Numbered from the stretch's first letter, positions 1 through 11,183 are shown. The stretch: 64,000 nt of DNA from Plantactinospora sp. KBS50 (GCF_002285795.1 NZ_CP022961.1:2356001-2420000), one strand, 5' to 3'. Made by a program: numbers and translations. Notes: generated by a model not told the origin, from the sequence alone.

Positions 1-67
1 CGGCCCGCACCTGCCGCTCCCGTACCCCGAGTTCCTCGGCGATCCGCTGGTGCACTGCCTCGGTCAC
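1..67 (-). CDS. tex: Tex-family RNA-binding transcription accessory protein, N-terminus only
   Basis: Reading the minus strand from GTG at 67 gives VTEAVHQRIAEELGVRERQ and a few more residues before the window edge. This matches the very conserved opening of Tex proteins, large S1/HhH nucleic-acid-binding proteins whose exact role in transcription is unsettled. Only about 22 codons are visible, so the identification rests on this N-terminal signature alone. The 220 bp to the divergent amine oxidase gene would hold both promoters. I saw no other gene in it. Confidence 0.6.
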   Translation of the reverse strand, partial: MTEAVHQRIAEELGVRERQVRA

Positions 68-288
68 GATTCTCCTCCGCCGCGAATGGTCCGCGATGCA
101 TTCTGCCGCCTCCGGCCCCCGCCGGTCGCCGCCGCCCCACCGGCGGGTCGGACCGGCCGCGACCGGGCACGCTCGGCGCTGGTGCTGACCGTCCGCACAC
201 GATCGAACGCGAGACCGAGTCTGGACACGTTCAAGGGTTTCCGGTTAGGTCGAGAGTGCATCGATCTTCTCCGCGAGGGGTGGTGTCC

Positions 289-2259
289 ATGACGAGCCCT
301 GCCGCCGACACCCCGGCCGACCCTGCGCCGCCGGGCGCGACCCATCCGCTGAGCCGGCTGACCGCCGCCGAGATCGACGCGGCGCGGGAGCTGTTCGAGG
401 CCGGCGGCCTGCTCGGCCCGACCGTCCGGTTCGCGCTGCTGGCCCTGGAGGAACCGGCCAAGGACGCGGTGCTGGCACACCGGCCGGGTGCCGACCTGGA
501 CCGCCGGGTCCGGGCGGTGCTGCTGGACGTGGCGACCGGCGCGTCGCGCAGCGCGGTGGCGTCGCTGACCCGCAAGGAACTGGACAGCGTGGTGGACCTC
601 GACCCGGCGGTGGACGGCCAGCCGCCGATCCTGCTGGAGGAGTTCATCGCGGTCGACGAGATCGTGAAGGCCGACCCGGGCTGGCAGGCGGCGCTGCACC
701 GGCGCGGGATCACCGACCTCGACCTGGTCCGGCCCTGTCCGTTGTCGGCCGGCAACTTCGACTTTCCCGGCGAGCGGGGCCGGCGGATGCTGCGGGTGCT
801 GTCCTTCCTCGCGCACCGGCCGGAGGACCACTGCTGGGCGCACCCGATCGACGGCGTGGTCGCCTACGTCGACCTGATCGAGCGCCGGGTGGTCGAGCTG
901 ATCGACCACGAGCTGCTGCCGGTGCCGCGGGAGGAGGGGAACTTCGACGACCCGGCGTACGTCGGCCCGACCCGGACCGACCTGCGGCCCATCGAGATCA
1001 CCCAGCCGGAGGGCGCCAGCTTCACCGTCGAGGACGACGTGGTGCGGTGGCAGAACTGGACCTTCCGGGTGGGGTTCGACCCGCGCGAGGGTCTGGTGCT
1101 GCACCAGTTGTCCATCGCCGACGGTGACCGGGACCGTCCGTTGGTCTACCGTGCCTCGGTCGCCGAGATGGTCGTGCCGTACGCCGACCCGTCGCCGGTG
1201 CGGTTCTGGCAGAACTACTTCGACGCGGGGGAGTACCTGCTCGGCCAGCAGGTCAACTCGCTGGTGCTGGGCTGCGACTGCCTCGGCGAGATCCACTACT
1301 TCGACGCCGTGCTCGCCGACGGCGAGGGCCGGCCCCGGGTGGTGCCCAACGCGATCTGCATGCACGAGGAGGACTACGGGGTCCTGTGGAAGCACACCGA
1401 CCTGTTCACCGAGTCCGCGGAGACCCGGCGGCAGCGCCGGCTGGTCATCTCGTTCTTCGTGACGGTCGGCAACTACGACTACGGCTTCTACTGGTACCTG
1501 TACCTGGACGGCACCATCCAACTGGAGGTGAAGGCCACCGGCGTCGTCTTCACCTCGGCCTACCTGCCGGACAGCCCGTACGCCGCGCAGGTGGCGCCCG
1601 GGCTCGGCGCGCCGTACCACCAGCACCTGTTCAGCGCCCGGTTGGACATGATGCTCGACGGCGTGGGCAACGCCGTGGACGAGTTGGACGTGCGCCGGGT
1701 GCCGGTCGGCCCGGACAACCCGTACGGCAACGCCTTCACCCGCCGCAGCACCCGGCTGCGGTCGGAGTCCGAGGGCGCCCGGATGGCGGACGCCGCCGCC
1801 GGGCGGGTGTGGCGGATCGTCAACCCGGGCAGCGTCAACCGGCTGGGCCAGCCGGTCGGCTACCTGCTGCGTCCGGAGGGCACGCCGGCGCTGCTGGCCG
1901 ACCCCGGCTCGTCGATCGCCCGCCGCGCGGCGTTCGCGAGCCGGCACCTGTGGGTGACCCGGTACGACCCGGCGGAGCGCTATCCCGCGGGCGACCAGGT
2001 CAACCAGCACCCGGGCGCCGGTGGGCTGCCGGCGTTCGTGGCCAGGGACCGGGACATCGACGACGCCGACATCGTGCTGTGGCACACGTTCGGCACCACG
2101 CACTTCCCGCGTACCGAGGACTGGCCGGTGATGCCGGTCGAGTACTGCGGTTTCACCCTCAAGCCCAGCGGCTTCTTCGACCGCAACCCGACGCTCGACG
2201 TACCGGCCAGCGGTGGCGGGCACTGCGCCGCCGCCGAGGACGGGTCGGCGTGCCACTGA
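289..2259 (+). CDS. Copper-containing primary amine oxidase
   Basis: Oxidatively deaminates primary amines to aldehydes with release of NH3 and H2O2, using Cu(II) and a self-made topaquinone. The 656-residue length fits a bacterial enzyme. The cofactor motif NYDYG puts the precursor tyrosine at residue 396. The catalytic-base aspartate is in YFDAGEY at 312, an 84-residue spacing that I recall being the same in the Arthrobacter enzyme. Copper ligands are HQH (444/446) and the His of GTTHFPRTEDW (605). No signal peptide is seen, so it is probably cytoplasmic. The ATG at 289 follows a GAGGGG ribosome-binding site; an in-frame ATG at 256 lacks one. An APC permease lies nearby, so uptake and oxidation of an amine or amino acid is a reasonable inference. 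Confidence 0.93.
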   Translation: MTSPAADTPADPAPPGATHPLSRLTAAEIDAARELFEAGGLLGPTVRFALLALEEPAKDAVLAHRPGADLDRRVRAVLLDVATGASRSAVASLTRKELDSVVDLDPAVDGQPPILLEEFIAVDEIVKADPGWQAALHRRGITDLDLVRPCPLSAGNFDFPGERGRRMLRVLSFLAHRPEDHCWAHPIDGVVAYVDLIERRVVELIDHELLPVPREEGNFDDPAYVGPTRTDLRPIEITQPEGASFTVEDDVVRWQNWTFRVGFDPREGLVLHQLSIADGDRDRPLVYRASVAEMVVPYADPSPVRFWQNYFDAGEYLLGQQVNSLVLGCDCLGEIHYFDAVLADGEGRPRVVPNAICMHEEDYGVLWKHTDLFTESAETRRQRRLVISFFVTVGNYDYGFYWYLYLDGTIQLEVKATGVVFTSAYLPDSPYAAQVAPGLGAPYHQHLFSARLDMMLDGVGNAVDELDVRRVPVGPDNPYGNAFTRRSTRLRSESEGARMADAAAGRVWRIVNPGSVNRLGQPVGYLLRPEGTPALLADPGSSIARRAAFASRHLWVTRYDPAERYPAGDQVNQHPGAGGLPAFVARDRDIDDADIVLWHTFGTTHFPRTEDWPVMPVEYCGFTLKPSGFFDRNPTLDVPASGGGHCAAAEDGSACH

Positions 2260-2290
2260 CCCGGTGGTCCCGCGGTCGCCGGCGGTGCCT

Positions 2291-2317
2291 GTCGTGGCGC
2301 GGACCGTCGTGGCGCGG
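2291..2317. repeat. Short direct repeat after the amine oxidase gene
   Basis: GTCGTGGCGCGG occurs at 2291-2302 and again at 2306-2317, in the 106-bp gap between the convergent amine oxidase and GPP34 genes. Probably replication slippage; no function is evident. Confidence 0.5.
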
Positions 2318-2365
2318 CCTGTCGTGTCATGGTCCGTGGTGGCGCCGGTCCGGCGCCACCGACGG

Positions 2366-3010
2366 TCAGCGGCGGACGGTCAGCGCCAGCGCGGCGGTCG
2401 CCGCCTGCACCCCGGTGACCAGGGCGTGCAGCTCGGCCGGCAGGCTCGCGGTGATCTGCGTGAGCTGCTCCCGGGTCTCCTGCCGGGACATCGTGACCAC
2501 CAGCAGGTGTTCCAGGCCGAGGGCGAGCAGCAGCGCCGCCAGGGTGGCCATCTGCGGATGGATCACGCCGGGCCGTTCGAGCTGGTACGCGAGCCGGACC
2601 TGCGGCTGGGCGCAGACCATCGGTTCCACGCCCGGGAACCGTACGGCGCCCTTGCGGGACAGCACGCCGCGGCTCTCCTCCCGGCGGAGCATCCCCATCG
2701 CGACCAGCCGGCGGCCGACCGCCTCCCGGGCGTTGTCCCGCAGGTGCTCGACCCAGGCCCGGACGACGTAGGTGCCCAACCGGCGTTGGAGTTCGCCGAG
2801 CGCCGCGTCGCTGACCACCTCTCCCCAGGGCCGCTGGTCGAGTACGACCACCTTGCCGCCCGAACAGCTGATCCGGCGGTTGATCAGCAACTCGCCCAGC
2901 ACCGCACCGGCGAGTCCGGTGCCCAGGAGTTCCTCGTTGGCGCGGGGCTTACCGGTGTACTCGTCGTGTCCGATAAGGAACAGTTCATCCGCAAGGCGGA
3001 GTTCGGTCAT
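2366..3010 (-). CDS. GPP34 (GOLPH3/Vps74-like) phosphoprotein family protein
   Basis: Begins MTELRLADELFLIGHDEYTG, the typical start of actinobacterial GPP34 proteins. The full 214-residue domain is present, including the LLINRRI strand and the C-terminal helical part. The eukaryotic relatives bind PI4P on Golgi membranes. The bacterial role is unknown, and these proteins are abundant in actinomycetes. Upstream in-frame codons exist up to 3064, but the conserved start is the ATG at 3010. It is divergent from the permease gene and shares a 274-bp upstream region containing two dyads. Confidence 0.85.
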   Translation of the reverse strand: MTELRLADELFLIGHDEYTGKPRANEELLGTGLAGAVLGELLINRRISCSGGKVVVLDQRPWGEVVSDAALGELQRRLGTYVVRAWVEHLRDNAREAVGRRLVAMGMLRREESRGVLSRKGAVRFPGVEPMVCAQPQVRLAYQLERPGVIHPQMATLAALLLALGLEHLLVVTMSRQETREQLTQITASLPAELHALVTGVQAATAALALTVRR

Positions 3011-3178
3011 GGCTTCCTCGGGTGGCCGGCGGAGGGGGTACCGCGCGTGGCCGGTGCCGGTCACGAGACCGACACGGTCCGCGGAGAACCTACGGCATGG
3101 CTGCCGGCCCTTTCAAGCACCGCCGTCGTCCCGTTGTCCGTCTTTTACCGGGGCGTCATCACCCTTCCTAATACGAAC

Positions 3179-3218
3179 GGACGAAATGTTTGTCCTATGA
3201 GCTCACGTCTTGAGACGT
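3179..3218. promoter_or_regulatory. Two dyad sequences upstream of the APC permease
   Basis: The divergent GPP34/permease region (3011-3284) contains an imperfect dyad, GGACGAA-ATG-TTTGTCC (3179-3195), and a second one, ACGTCT-TG-AGACGT (3205-3218). Either could be an operator. No cognate regulator is adjacent, so the assignment is only from symmetry. Confidence 0.35.
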
Positions 3219-3284
3219 TACCGAACGTGGCCGTACGATCGGGCGTCGTCAACAGCGGCTTCCCCCTCACGTTGTGGAGACCCC

Positions 3285-4772
3285 TTGTCCACCAACCTCC
3301 CCACTGCGCACAGTGGATTGGCTCGACGCCGTCTCGGCGTGGTTCACCTAGTCTTCTTCACGGTCGCCGCATCCGCGCCCCTCACCGTTCTCGGCGGTGG
3401 TATCACCACCACCTTCCTGGTGACCGGCAACAAGGGCACGCCCATCTCGTTCGTGGTCCTGGCCGCCGTGCTGGCGTTCTTCGCCGTCGGTTATGCCGCG
3501 ATGAGCCGGTACGTCTCCAATGCGGGTGCCTTCTACTCATACCTGGCAAACGGTCTCGGCCGCGCCGCGGGCGTCTCCGGCTCGTTCATCGCGCTGGTCG
3601 CCTACAACACGATCAACTTCGGCCTGTACGGCCTCTTCGGCGCCATCTTCGGTGACTTCCTCAACACCAAGTTCGGCGTCGACGCACCCTGGTGGGTGTG
3701 GGGCCTCGGCGCCCTGGTCCTGGTCGGCCTGCTCGGCATCCTCCGGGTCGACCTGAACGCGACCGTGCTGGCCGTGCTGCTGATCGCCGAGATCCTCGCG
3801 GTCTGCGTGTTCGACATCATCTCCTTCACCCACCCGGCCGGCGGCGCGGTCGACTTCGCCGGACTGAGCGTGGGCAACCTGTTCGGCTCCGGCGTGGGCG
3901 CCGTGCTCGCGCTCGGCATCGCGGCGTTCGCCGGCTTCGAGTCCGCGGCCATCTACAGCGAGGAGGTCCGCGACCCGCGTCGTACGGTCGCCCGGGCCAC
4001 CTACATCGCGGTGGCCTTCACCGGTCTGTTCTACGCGCTCTCCGCCTGGGCACTCAGCGTGATCTACGGCCCGAGCGAGGTGCAGGGCGTGATCAACGAG
4101 CAGGGTCCGGGGGCGGTCTTCGGCCCGCTGGCCCAGTACGCCAGCCCGATGCTCGCCGACGTGGCCAACGTGCTCTTCATCACCAGCGTCTTCGCGGCGC
4201 TGCTGTCGTTCCACAACGGCGTCGCCCGCTACCTGTTCGCGCTCGGCCGCGAGCGGGTGCTGCCCGAGTTCCTGGGTCGCACCAGCGTCCGGTCCGCCTC
4301 GCCGATCGCCGGCTCGCTGACCCAGACCTTCCTCGCGTTCGTCGTGGTCGTGCTGTTCGTGATCACCGGCCGCGACCCGGTCGAGGACCTCTTCACCTGG
4401 ATGAGCGGGACCTCGGCGGTCGGCCTGGTGCTGCTGATGACGCTCACCTCGGCCTCGGTCGTCGGCTTCTTCCGCCGCCGGCCCTCCGAGGAGGGGGTCT
4501 GGCGGACGCTCATCGCGCCCAGCCTGGCCACGGTGCTGCTGGCCGGTGTGCTCACCATCCTGGTGTGGAACTTCAACGCGCTGCTGTCCCCGAGCAACCC
4601 GAGCTACCTGCGCTGGGTGCTGCCCGGCCTGGAGGGTCTGGCCGCGATCATCGGTCTGATCTGGGGCGCGGCGCTGCGTTCGGCCCGGCCCGAGGTCTAC
4701 GAGGGCATCGGCCGCAGTGCCACCCAGACGAACATCGAGGAGCAGGACGAGTACGTTCCGGTCGGGGTCTGA
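3285..4772 (+). CDS. APC-superfamily amino acid/amine permease
   Basis: Polytopic membrane transporter with about 12 hydrophobic segments. The first follows the short N-terminus with VFFTVAASAPLTVLGGG, and the family motif FAGFESAAIYSEEVRDPRR lies in the middle. It probably imports an amino acid or amine by proton symport. I place the start at TTG 3285, preceded by TGGAGA with good spacing; the ATG at 3210 has no recognisable site and would add a non-conserved 25-residue tail. It is followed by a strong hairpin. Its proximity to the amine oxidase suggests a shared substrate, but it is transcribed separately. Confidence 0.88.
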   Translation: MSTNLPTAHSGLARRRLGVVHLVFFTVAASAPLTVLGGGITTTFLVTGNKGTPISFVVLAAVLAFFAVGYAAMSRYVSNAGAFYSYLANGLGRAAGVSGSFIALVAYNTINFGLYGLFGAIFGDFLNTKFGVDAPWWVWGLGALVLVGLLGILRVDLNATVLAVLLIAEILAVCVFDIISFTHPAGGAVDFAGLSVGNLFGSGVGAVLALGIAAFAGFESAAIYSEEVRDPRRTVARATYIAVAFTGLFYALSAWALSVIYGPSEVQGVINEQGPGAVFGPLAQYASPMLADVANVLFITSVFAALLSFHNGVARYLFALGRERVLPEFLGRTSVRSASPIAGSLTQTFLAFVVVVLFVITGRDPVEDLFTWMSGTSAVGLVLLMTLTSASVVGFFRRRPSEEGVWRTLIAPSLATVLLAGVLTILVWNFNALLSPSNPSYLRWVLPGLEGLAAIIGLIWGAALRSARPEVYEGIGRSATQTNIEEQDEYVPVGV

Positions 4773-4783
4773 CCCCTTCCGCG

Positions 4784-4830
4784 GCACGATGCCCGGGTGG
4801 TGGGACATGTCCCGCCCCCGGGCATCGTGC
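4784..4830 (+). terminator. Nested double hairpin after the permease gene
   Basis: The outer stem GCACGATGCCCGGG (4784-4797) pairs perfectly with CCCGGGCATCGTGC (4817-4830). Its loop holds a second perfect 12-bp palindrome, GGGACATGTCCC (4802-4813). It sits 12 bp after the permease stop and 20 bp before the dgt start. There is no T-run, as is usual for actinomycete terminators. The inner palindrome could also be a protein-binding site for the dgt gene. Confidence 0.7.
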
Positions 4831-4850
4831 GCTGCGCTAGCGTGGCGATC

Positions 4851-6359
4851 ATGCAAGGACCTGCGGAGGGGCGTGCCCGCCGGCTGTTCGGCGGGCGCGC
4901 GGGCGCGCTCGGCGACCTGGCCGCCAGCCCGTACCGGGCGGACCGGGACCGGATCGCCAGCTCGCCGTTCTTCGCCCGGCTGGGCGGGGTCACCCAGGTG
5001 GTCAGCCCGGGCGGCTCCGGCCTGCTGGTACACAACCGGCTCACGCACAGCATCAAGGTCGCCCAGGTCGGCCGGGCCATCGCCGAACGGCTGACCGCCG
5101 GGCCGCAGGCCGGGCTGCTGGAGCGGCTCGGCGGCTGCGACCCGGACGTGGTGGAGGCCGCCGCGCTGGCACACGACCTGGGCCACCCGCCCTTCGGACA
5201 CCTCGGCGAGCGGGTCCTCGACCGGCTGGCCCGCCGGCAGCTCGGCCTGCCGGACGGCTTCGAGGGCAACGCGCAGTCGTACCGGATCGTCACCAGCACC
5301 GAGATCCGCAAGACCGCGACCATCGGGCTGGACCTCACGGCCGCCGTCCGGGCGGCCATGCTCAAGTACCCGTGGACCCGGCGCGGCCATCCGGACCCGC
5401 ACCCCCGGCTGCTCGATCCGCCCCCGCGCGGCGCGGCCGCGCCGCCGGACGAGCCGGACAGCGGGTCGGCCAAGTTCGGCGCGTACGACACCGAGGCCGC
5501 GGACCTGCGCCAGGCCCGGGAGCCGTTCGCCGGCCGGATCGCCGACTGGCAGCAGACCGTCGAGGCGTCGGTGATGGACACCGCCGACGACATCGCCTAC
5601 GCGATCCACGACGTCGAGGACTTCCACCGGGTCGGCGTGCTCCAGCAGGGCGTGGTGGCCACCGAGCTGACCGGCTGGCAGCGCGACGCCGGCCAACTGC
5701 GGCACCTGACCGACGCGGCCCTGCTGGGCTCGCGCCGCCGGCCGGGCGCCGCCATCGAGCGGCTCCGCCGCCAGGTGCACCGCAAGGACGCCTGGATCAG
5801 CGACGACGACGCGTTCGCGGCCGCCGTCGAACACGTCCGCACCGAACTCGTGGACGGCCTGCTGGCCGCGCCGTTCGACGGGTCGCTCGAGGCCGAGCAG
5901 TACGTGGCCGGCTTCTCCGCCCGGTGGACCCGGCGGCTGGTGGACGCGGTGACCGGCACGGCCGACCCGGGCACCCGCTCCGGTCATGTCCGGCTCGGCG
6001 TCGCGCAGTGGCACGAGGTCCAGGTGCTCAAGCTCGTACACCACCGCTTCGTCCTGGAACGGCCGGACCTGGCGCTGCACCAGCGCGGCCAGGCCCGGCT
6101 GCTGGCCACGCTGGTGGAGGCGCTGTACGCCTGGCTGCGCGACCCGGACGAGAGCGACCGGCTCCCGCAGCGGCTGCACGACCTGGTCGAACTGGGCGAG
6201 GCCGAGCTGCACCCGCGCACGCCGGACCGGATCGCCCGCGCCCAGGCGCGGGCCACCGTCGACTTCGTCGCGGCGCTCACCGACGGGCAGGCCGGAGCGC
6301 TGCTGGACGCGCTCTCCGGCCGCTCCGGCGCGCTCTGGACCGACGCCTTCGTGCTCTGA
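4851..6359 (+). CDS. dgt: dGTPase-family HD-domain triphosphohydrolase
   Basis: Hydrolyses dNTPs, classically dGTP, to deoxynucleoside plus triphosphate, which affects dNTP pools and phage defence. HD-domain ligands are visible: His66 in NRLTHS, His108-Asp109 in AHDLGHPPFGH, and the later aspartate in MDTADDIAYAIHD. The 502-residue length suits the family. The ATG at 4851 is preferred over an in-frame ATG at 4797, which lies inside the upstream hairpin. A GTG at 4842 is a possible alternative. The next gene is convergent. Confidence 0.9.
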   Translation: MQGPAEGRARRLFGGRAGALGDLAASPYRADRDRIASSPFFARLGGVTQVVSPGGSGLLVHNRLTHSIKVAQVGRAIAERLTAGPQAGLLERLGGCDPDVVEAAALAHDLGHPPFGHLGERVLDRLARRQLGLPDGFEGNAQSYRIVTSTEIRKTATIGLDLTAAVRAAMLKYPWTRRGHPDPHPRLLDPPPRGAAAPPDEPDSGSAKFGAYDTEAADLRQAREPFAGRIADWQQTVEASVMDTADDIAYAIHDVEDFHRVGVLQQGVVATELTGWQRDAGQLRHLTDAALLGSRRRPGAAIERLRRQVHRKDAWISDDDAFAAAVEHVRTELVDGLLAAPFDGSLEAEQYVAGFSARWTRRLVDAVTGTADPGTRSGHVRLGVAQWHEVQVLKLVHHRFVLERPDLALHQRGQARLLATLVEALYAWLRDPDESDRLPQRLHDLVELGEAELHPRTPDRIARAQARATVDFVAALTDGQAGALLDALSGRSGALWTDAFVL

Positions 6360-6370
6360 CCGCTTGTCCG

Positions 6371-6431
6371 TGCTCCGGCCGCGGTGTTCTGCTCCGGCCA
6401 CGGTGTTCCGCTCCGGCCGCCGCGGCGTTTC
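6371..6431. repeat. 19-bp tandem repeat between convergent genes
   Basis: TGCTCCGGCCGCGGTGTTC (6371-6389) is followed directly by TGCTCCGGCCACGGTGTTC (6390-6408) and a degenerate third unit from 6409. It fills the gap between dgt and the convergent hydrolase gene. No terminator hairpin was recognised here. Confidence 0.6.
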
Positions 6432-6477
6432 GACCCGCCGTCTCACCAGCCGCGTCCGGCCGGCCGTTGGCCGGCGG

Positions 6478-7623
6478 TCAGGCCACGGTCTGCCACCACC
6501 CGTCCACCGCCGGCGGCTCGGCCACGTCGACCCGCTCGCCCGGACGGGGCACGGCGAGCCGCACGCCGCGGGCCTTGGCCTCCCGCCAGACCCGGTTGAC
6601 CGGCTCGTCCCAGTCGTGCAGGGCCAGGTTGAAGGTGCCCCAGTGCACCGGGATCATCAGGTCGCCGCGCAGCTCCAGGTGGGCGGTGACGGCCTCCTCC
6701 GGGAACATGTGGATGTCCGGCCAGGCCCGGTCGTACGCGCCGACCTGCATCAGCGTGGCGTCGAACGGGCCGTATCCGGTGCCGATGTCGGCGTACCCGG
6801 CGAAGTAGCCGGAGTCGCCGGTGTAGAAGACCCGGCGCTGCGCACCGGCGATCACCCAGGACGCCCAGAGCGTGCGGTCCCGGCGCAGCCCACGCCCGGA
6901 GAAGTGCCGGGCGGCGGTCGCGGTGAGCTCCAGCCCGCCGATCCGGGTGGTCTCGTCCCAGTCCAGCTCCACGATCCGGTCCTCGGGTACGCCCCACCGG
7001 GCCAGGTGCGCGCCGACCCCGAGCGGCACCAGGAACGGGACGGTGCGGGTGCGGGCCAGCGCGCGGATGGTGGCCATGTCCAGGTGGTCGTAGTGGTCGT
7101 GCGAGATGAGCACCGCGTCGATCGGCGGCAGCTCGTCCAGCGGCACCGGCACCCGGTGCATCCGGTGCGGGCCGACCAGCCGGGACGGCGAGCAGCGGTC
7201 GCTCCACACCGGATCGATCAGCACCCGCCGGCCCTCGATCTCGACAAGCGTCGAGGCGTGGCCGTACCAGATGATGGCCAGCCCGTCCGGCGCCGGCCGG
7301 GCCGGCCCGGGGCGCAGCACCGGCACGGCCGCGCCCGGGTGCCGTCGCTGGCGGCCCAGCACCAGCTCACGCAGCAGGTGGCGCTCCTGGCCGGGTTCCC
7401 CCGGCGGCATGATGCTGCGGGTGTTCACCGCGTTGCGGAACCGCTGCCCGCCGAACTGCGGCGACCGGGCCAGCCGGTCGGCGCGGGCGCCGGTGGACCG
7501 GCCGCCGAAGGCCGCCGGTACGTCCCAGACCGCCCACGCGGCAGCCGCCAGCGCCCCGGCGACCAGCGCTGTGCGCCGCCAACCGCCGCCGCGAGTCCGC
7601 TCCGTCTTCCGTTCTCCCGCCAT
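6478..7623 (-). CDS. Membrane-anchored MBL-fold hydrolase (NAPE-PLD/UlaG-like)
   Basis: Metallo-beta-lactamase fold with the metal-binding signature HDHYDHLD, a downstream metal aspartate in FYTGDSGYF, and a late ligand in IPVHWGTFN. The FNLALHDWDEP ending and the WYGHASTLVEIEG opening place it with NAPE-phospholipase-D-like proteins, whose bacterial substrates are uncertain. An N-terminal hydrophobic segment (TALVAGALAAAAWAVW) should anchor it so that the domain is extracytoplasmic. ATG 7623 follows GGTGGGAC; an in-frame ATG at 7635 is the alternative. 381 residues. Confidence 0.85.
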   Translation of the reverse strand: MAGERKTERTRGGGWRRTALVAGALAAAAWAVWDVPAAFGGRSTGARADRLARSPQFGGQRFRNAVNTRSIMPPGEPGQERHLLRELVLGRQRRHPGAAVPVLRPGPARPAPDGLAIIWYGHASTLVEIEGRRVLIDPVWSDRCSPSRLVGPHRMHRVPVPLDELPPIDAVLISHDHYDHLDMATIRALARTRTVPFLVPLGVGAHLARWGVPEDRIVELDWDETTRIGGLELTATAARHFSGRGLRRDRTLWASWVIAGAQRRVFYTGDSGYFAGYADIGTGYGPFDATLMQVGAYDRAWPDIHMFPEEAVTAHLELRGDLMIPVHWGTFNLALHDWDEPVNRVWREAKARGVRLAVPRPGERVDVAEPPAVDGWWQTVA

Positions 7624-7724
7624 CGTCCCACCCATGCCGTCGGCCGATCAGGTCGCCCGCCACGCTACGCCGGCCCGGCCGGCGCCGCCGAGCGCCGTCC
7701 GCCGGATCCGCGGTCCCGCCGGAA

Positions 7725-8482
7725 TCAGGACCCCGGGGTGTCGCCGCGCCGGGCGGAGGCGGCCAGGAAGTCGCGGTTCAGCCGGCCGATGGTGCTCAGC
7801 GGGATGCCCTTGGGGCAGACCGCGGTGCACTCGCCGGCGTTGGTGCAGCCGCCGAAGCCGGACCCGTCGTGCGCGTCCACCATCCCGATCACCCGGGTGT
7901 AGCGTTCCGGCTGCCCCTGGGGCAGCAGGCTCAACTGGGTCACCTTGGCCGCGGTGAACAGCATCCCCGAGCCGTTCGGGCAGGCCGCGACGCAGGCCCC
8001 GCACCCGATGCAGGCCGCCGACTCGAACGCGGTGTCCGCGTTCGCCTTGGACACCGGGGTCGAGTGCGCCTCGGGCGCGCTGCCGGTGGGCGCCGTGATG
8101 TAGCCGCCGGCCGCGATGATCCGGTCGAAGGCGCTCCGGTTGACCACCAGGTCCTTGATCACCGGGAAGGCACGCGCCCGCCACGGCTCGATGTCGATCG
8201 TCTCGCCGTCGGAGAAGTGCCGCATGTGCAACTGGCAGGCCGTGGTGCCGCGCTGCGGCCCGTGCGCGTTTCCGTTGATCACCATGCCGCAGGCGCCGCA
8301 GATGCCCTCCCGGCAGTCGTGGTCGAAGGCCACCGGCTCCTCGCCGTCGAGGGTGAGCCGCTCGTTCAGCACGTCGAGCATCTCCAGGAACGACATGTCC
8401 GGGGAGATGTCCCGAACCTGGTAGGTGACCATCCGGCCGCGCTCGTCCGGGCCGGACTGTCGCCAGATCCGCAGGGTGAGGT

Positions 8483-8486
<4 letters not shown>
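7725..8486 (-). CDS. sdhB: Succinate dehydrogenase iron-sulfur subunit
   Basis: Electron-transfer subunit carrying three Fe-S clusters. The [2Fe-2S] motif is [13 protein letters not shown] plus a later Cys (TTACQL). The ferredoxin-like region contains [13 protein letters not shown] and [18 protein letters not shown] 8486 ([10 protein letters not shown]) overlaps the sdhA stop by 4 nt (GTGA), which supports translational coupling and this start. 253 residues. It is the last gene of sdhCAB. Confidence 0.95.
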
Positions 8487-10417
<1,931 letters not shown>

Positions 10418-10419
10418 GT

Positions 10420-11097
10420 TCACGCCACCAATCCGGTCAGTACGGCGAACGGGACCACCAGGTACCCGGCGCAGAGCAGCACCGCGAACACCAGCGCGAC
10501 GCGGCGGGCGGTCCGCTCGCCGCGCGGCCGCTGCTGGCCGAGGCTGCGCAGCGCGCTGAAGACGCCGTGCCGCAGGTGGAAGCCGAGCGCCACGATGGCC
10601 AGGGTGTAGAAGAGGGTCACGTACCAGCGGCCCGGTGCGAAGTCGGCCACCACGTTCGCGTACGGCCGGCCGGGGTCGCCGACCGGGTTGACCGTGCCGG
10701 CCGTCAGGTCCAGCAGGTGGTAGATCACGAAGAGCAGGATGATCACGCCGCCCCAGCGCATCGTGCGGGCCGCGTAGCTGCCCTGCACGCGGGCGCGGTG
10801 CGCGTACCGCACGGGTCGGGCCGCGCGGGCCCGCAGCGCCAGCACGGTGGCCGCCCAGATGTGCGCGAGCACGGCGGCGGTCAGCACGACCCGCTGGATC
10901 CACAGGTACCAGGTGCCGGGCAGCACCGGCGCGCCGATGGTGCGCAGCCAGTGCGCGTAGTGGTCGAAGGCCGCCGCGCCCGTGAAGATCTTGAGATTGC
11001 CCAGCATGTGCGCGATGAGGAAGAGCACCAGGATGATGCCCGACACCGCCATCACGGCCTTGAGGCCGACGGAGGAGCGGACCGGAGAGCGGCTCAT
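10420..11097 (-). CDS. sdhC: Succinate dehydrogenase cytochrome b subunit (single-subunit b558 type)
   Basis: Membrane anchor that binds heme and menaquinone. There are five hydrophobic segments; candidate heme histidines are in [24 protein letters not shown] and GFHLRHG. 225 residues from ATG 11097. No sdhD follows, which is consistent with the one-subunit, two-heme anchor class known from Bacillus and many actinobacteria. First gene of sdhCAB, divergent from the LysR gene with 86 bp between the starts. Confidence 0.9.
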   Translation of the reverse strand: MSRSPVRSSVGLKAVMAVSGIILVLFLIAHMLGNLKIFTGAAAFDHYAHWLRTIGAPVLPGTWYLWIQRVVLTAAVLAHIWAATVLALRARAARPVRYAHRARVQGSYAARTMRWGGVIILLFVIYHLLDLTAGTVNPVGDPGRPYANVVADFAPGRWYVTLFYTLAIVALGFHLRHGVFSALRSLGQQRPRGERTARRVALVFAVLLCAGYLVVPFAVLTGLVA

Positions 11098-11164
11098 GAC
11101 TACCACGGCTCGAACGCTAAGGTGAGGCTATCCAGTCGTCCAATGCATCGAGGGCTCAGTTCCG

Positions 11165-11179
11165 ATAGCTTTAAGCTAT
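11165..11179. promoter_or_regulatory. LysR-type operator box between sdhC and lysR
   Basis: ATAGCTT-T-AAGCTAT is a perfect 7+7 dyad that fits the T-N11-A consensus of LysR-type regulators. It ends 4 bp before the GTG of the LysR gene and lies about 70 bp upstream of sdhC. Autoregulation plus control of sdhCAB is the natural inference. Confidence 0.7.
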
Positions 11180-11183
11180 ACGG

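Noticed and set aside
64-2256. 730-codon open frame antisense to the amine oxidase
   Set aside because: It is a shadow caused by high GC at third positions; the sense frame has all copper and topaquinone residues.
3537-6446. 969-codon antisense frame over the permease and dgt
   Set aside because: Low-complexity Arg/Gly/Ala product, no start signal, and two well-supported genes lie opposite.
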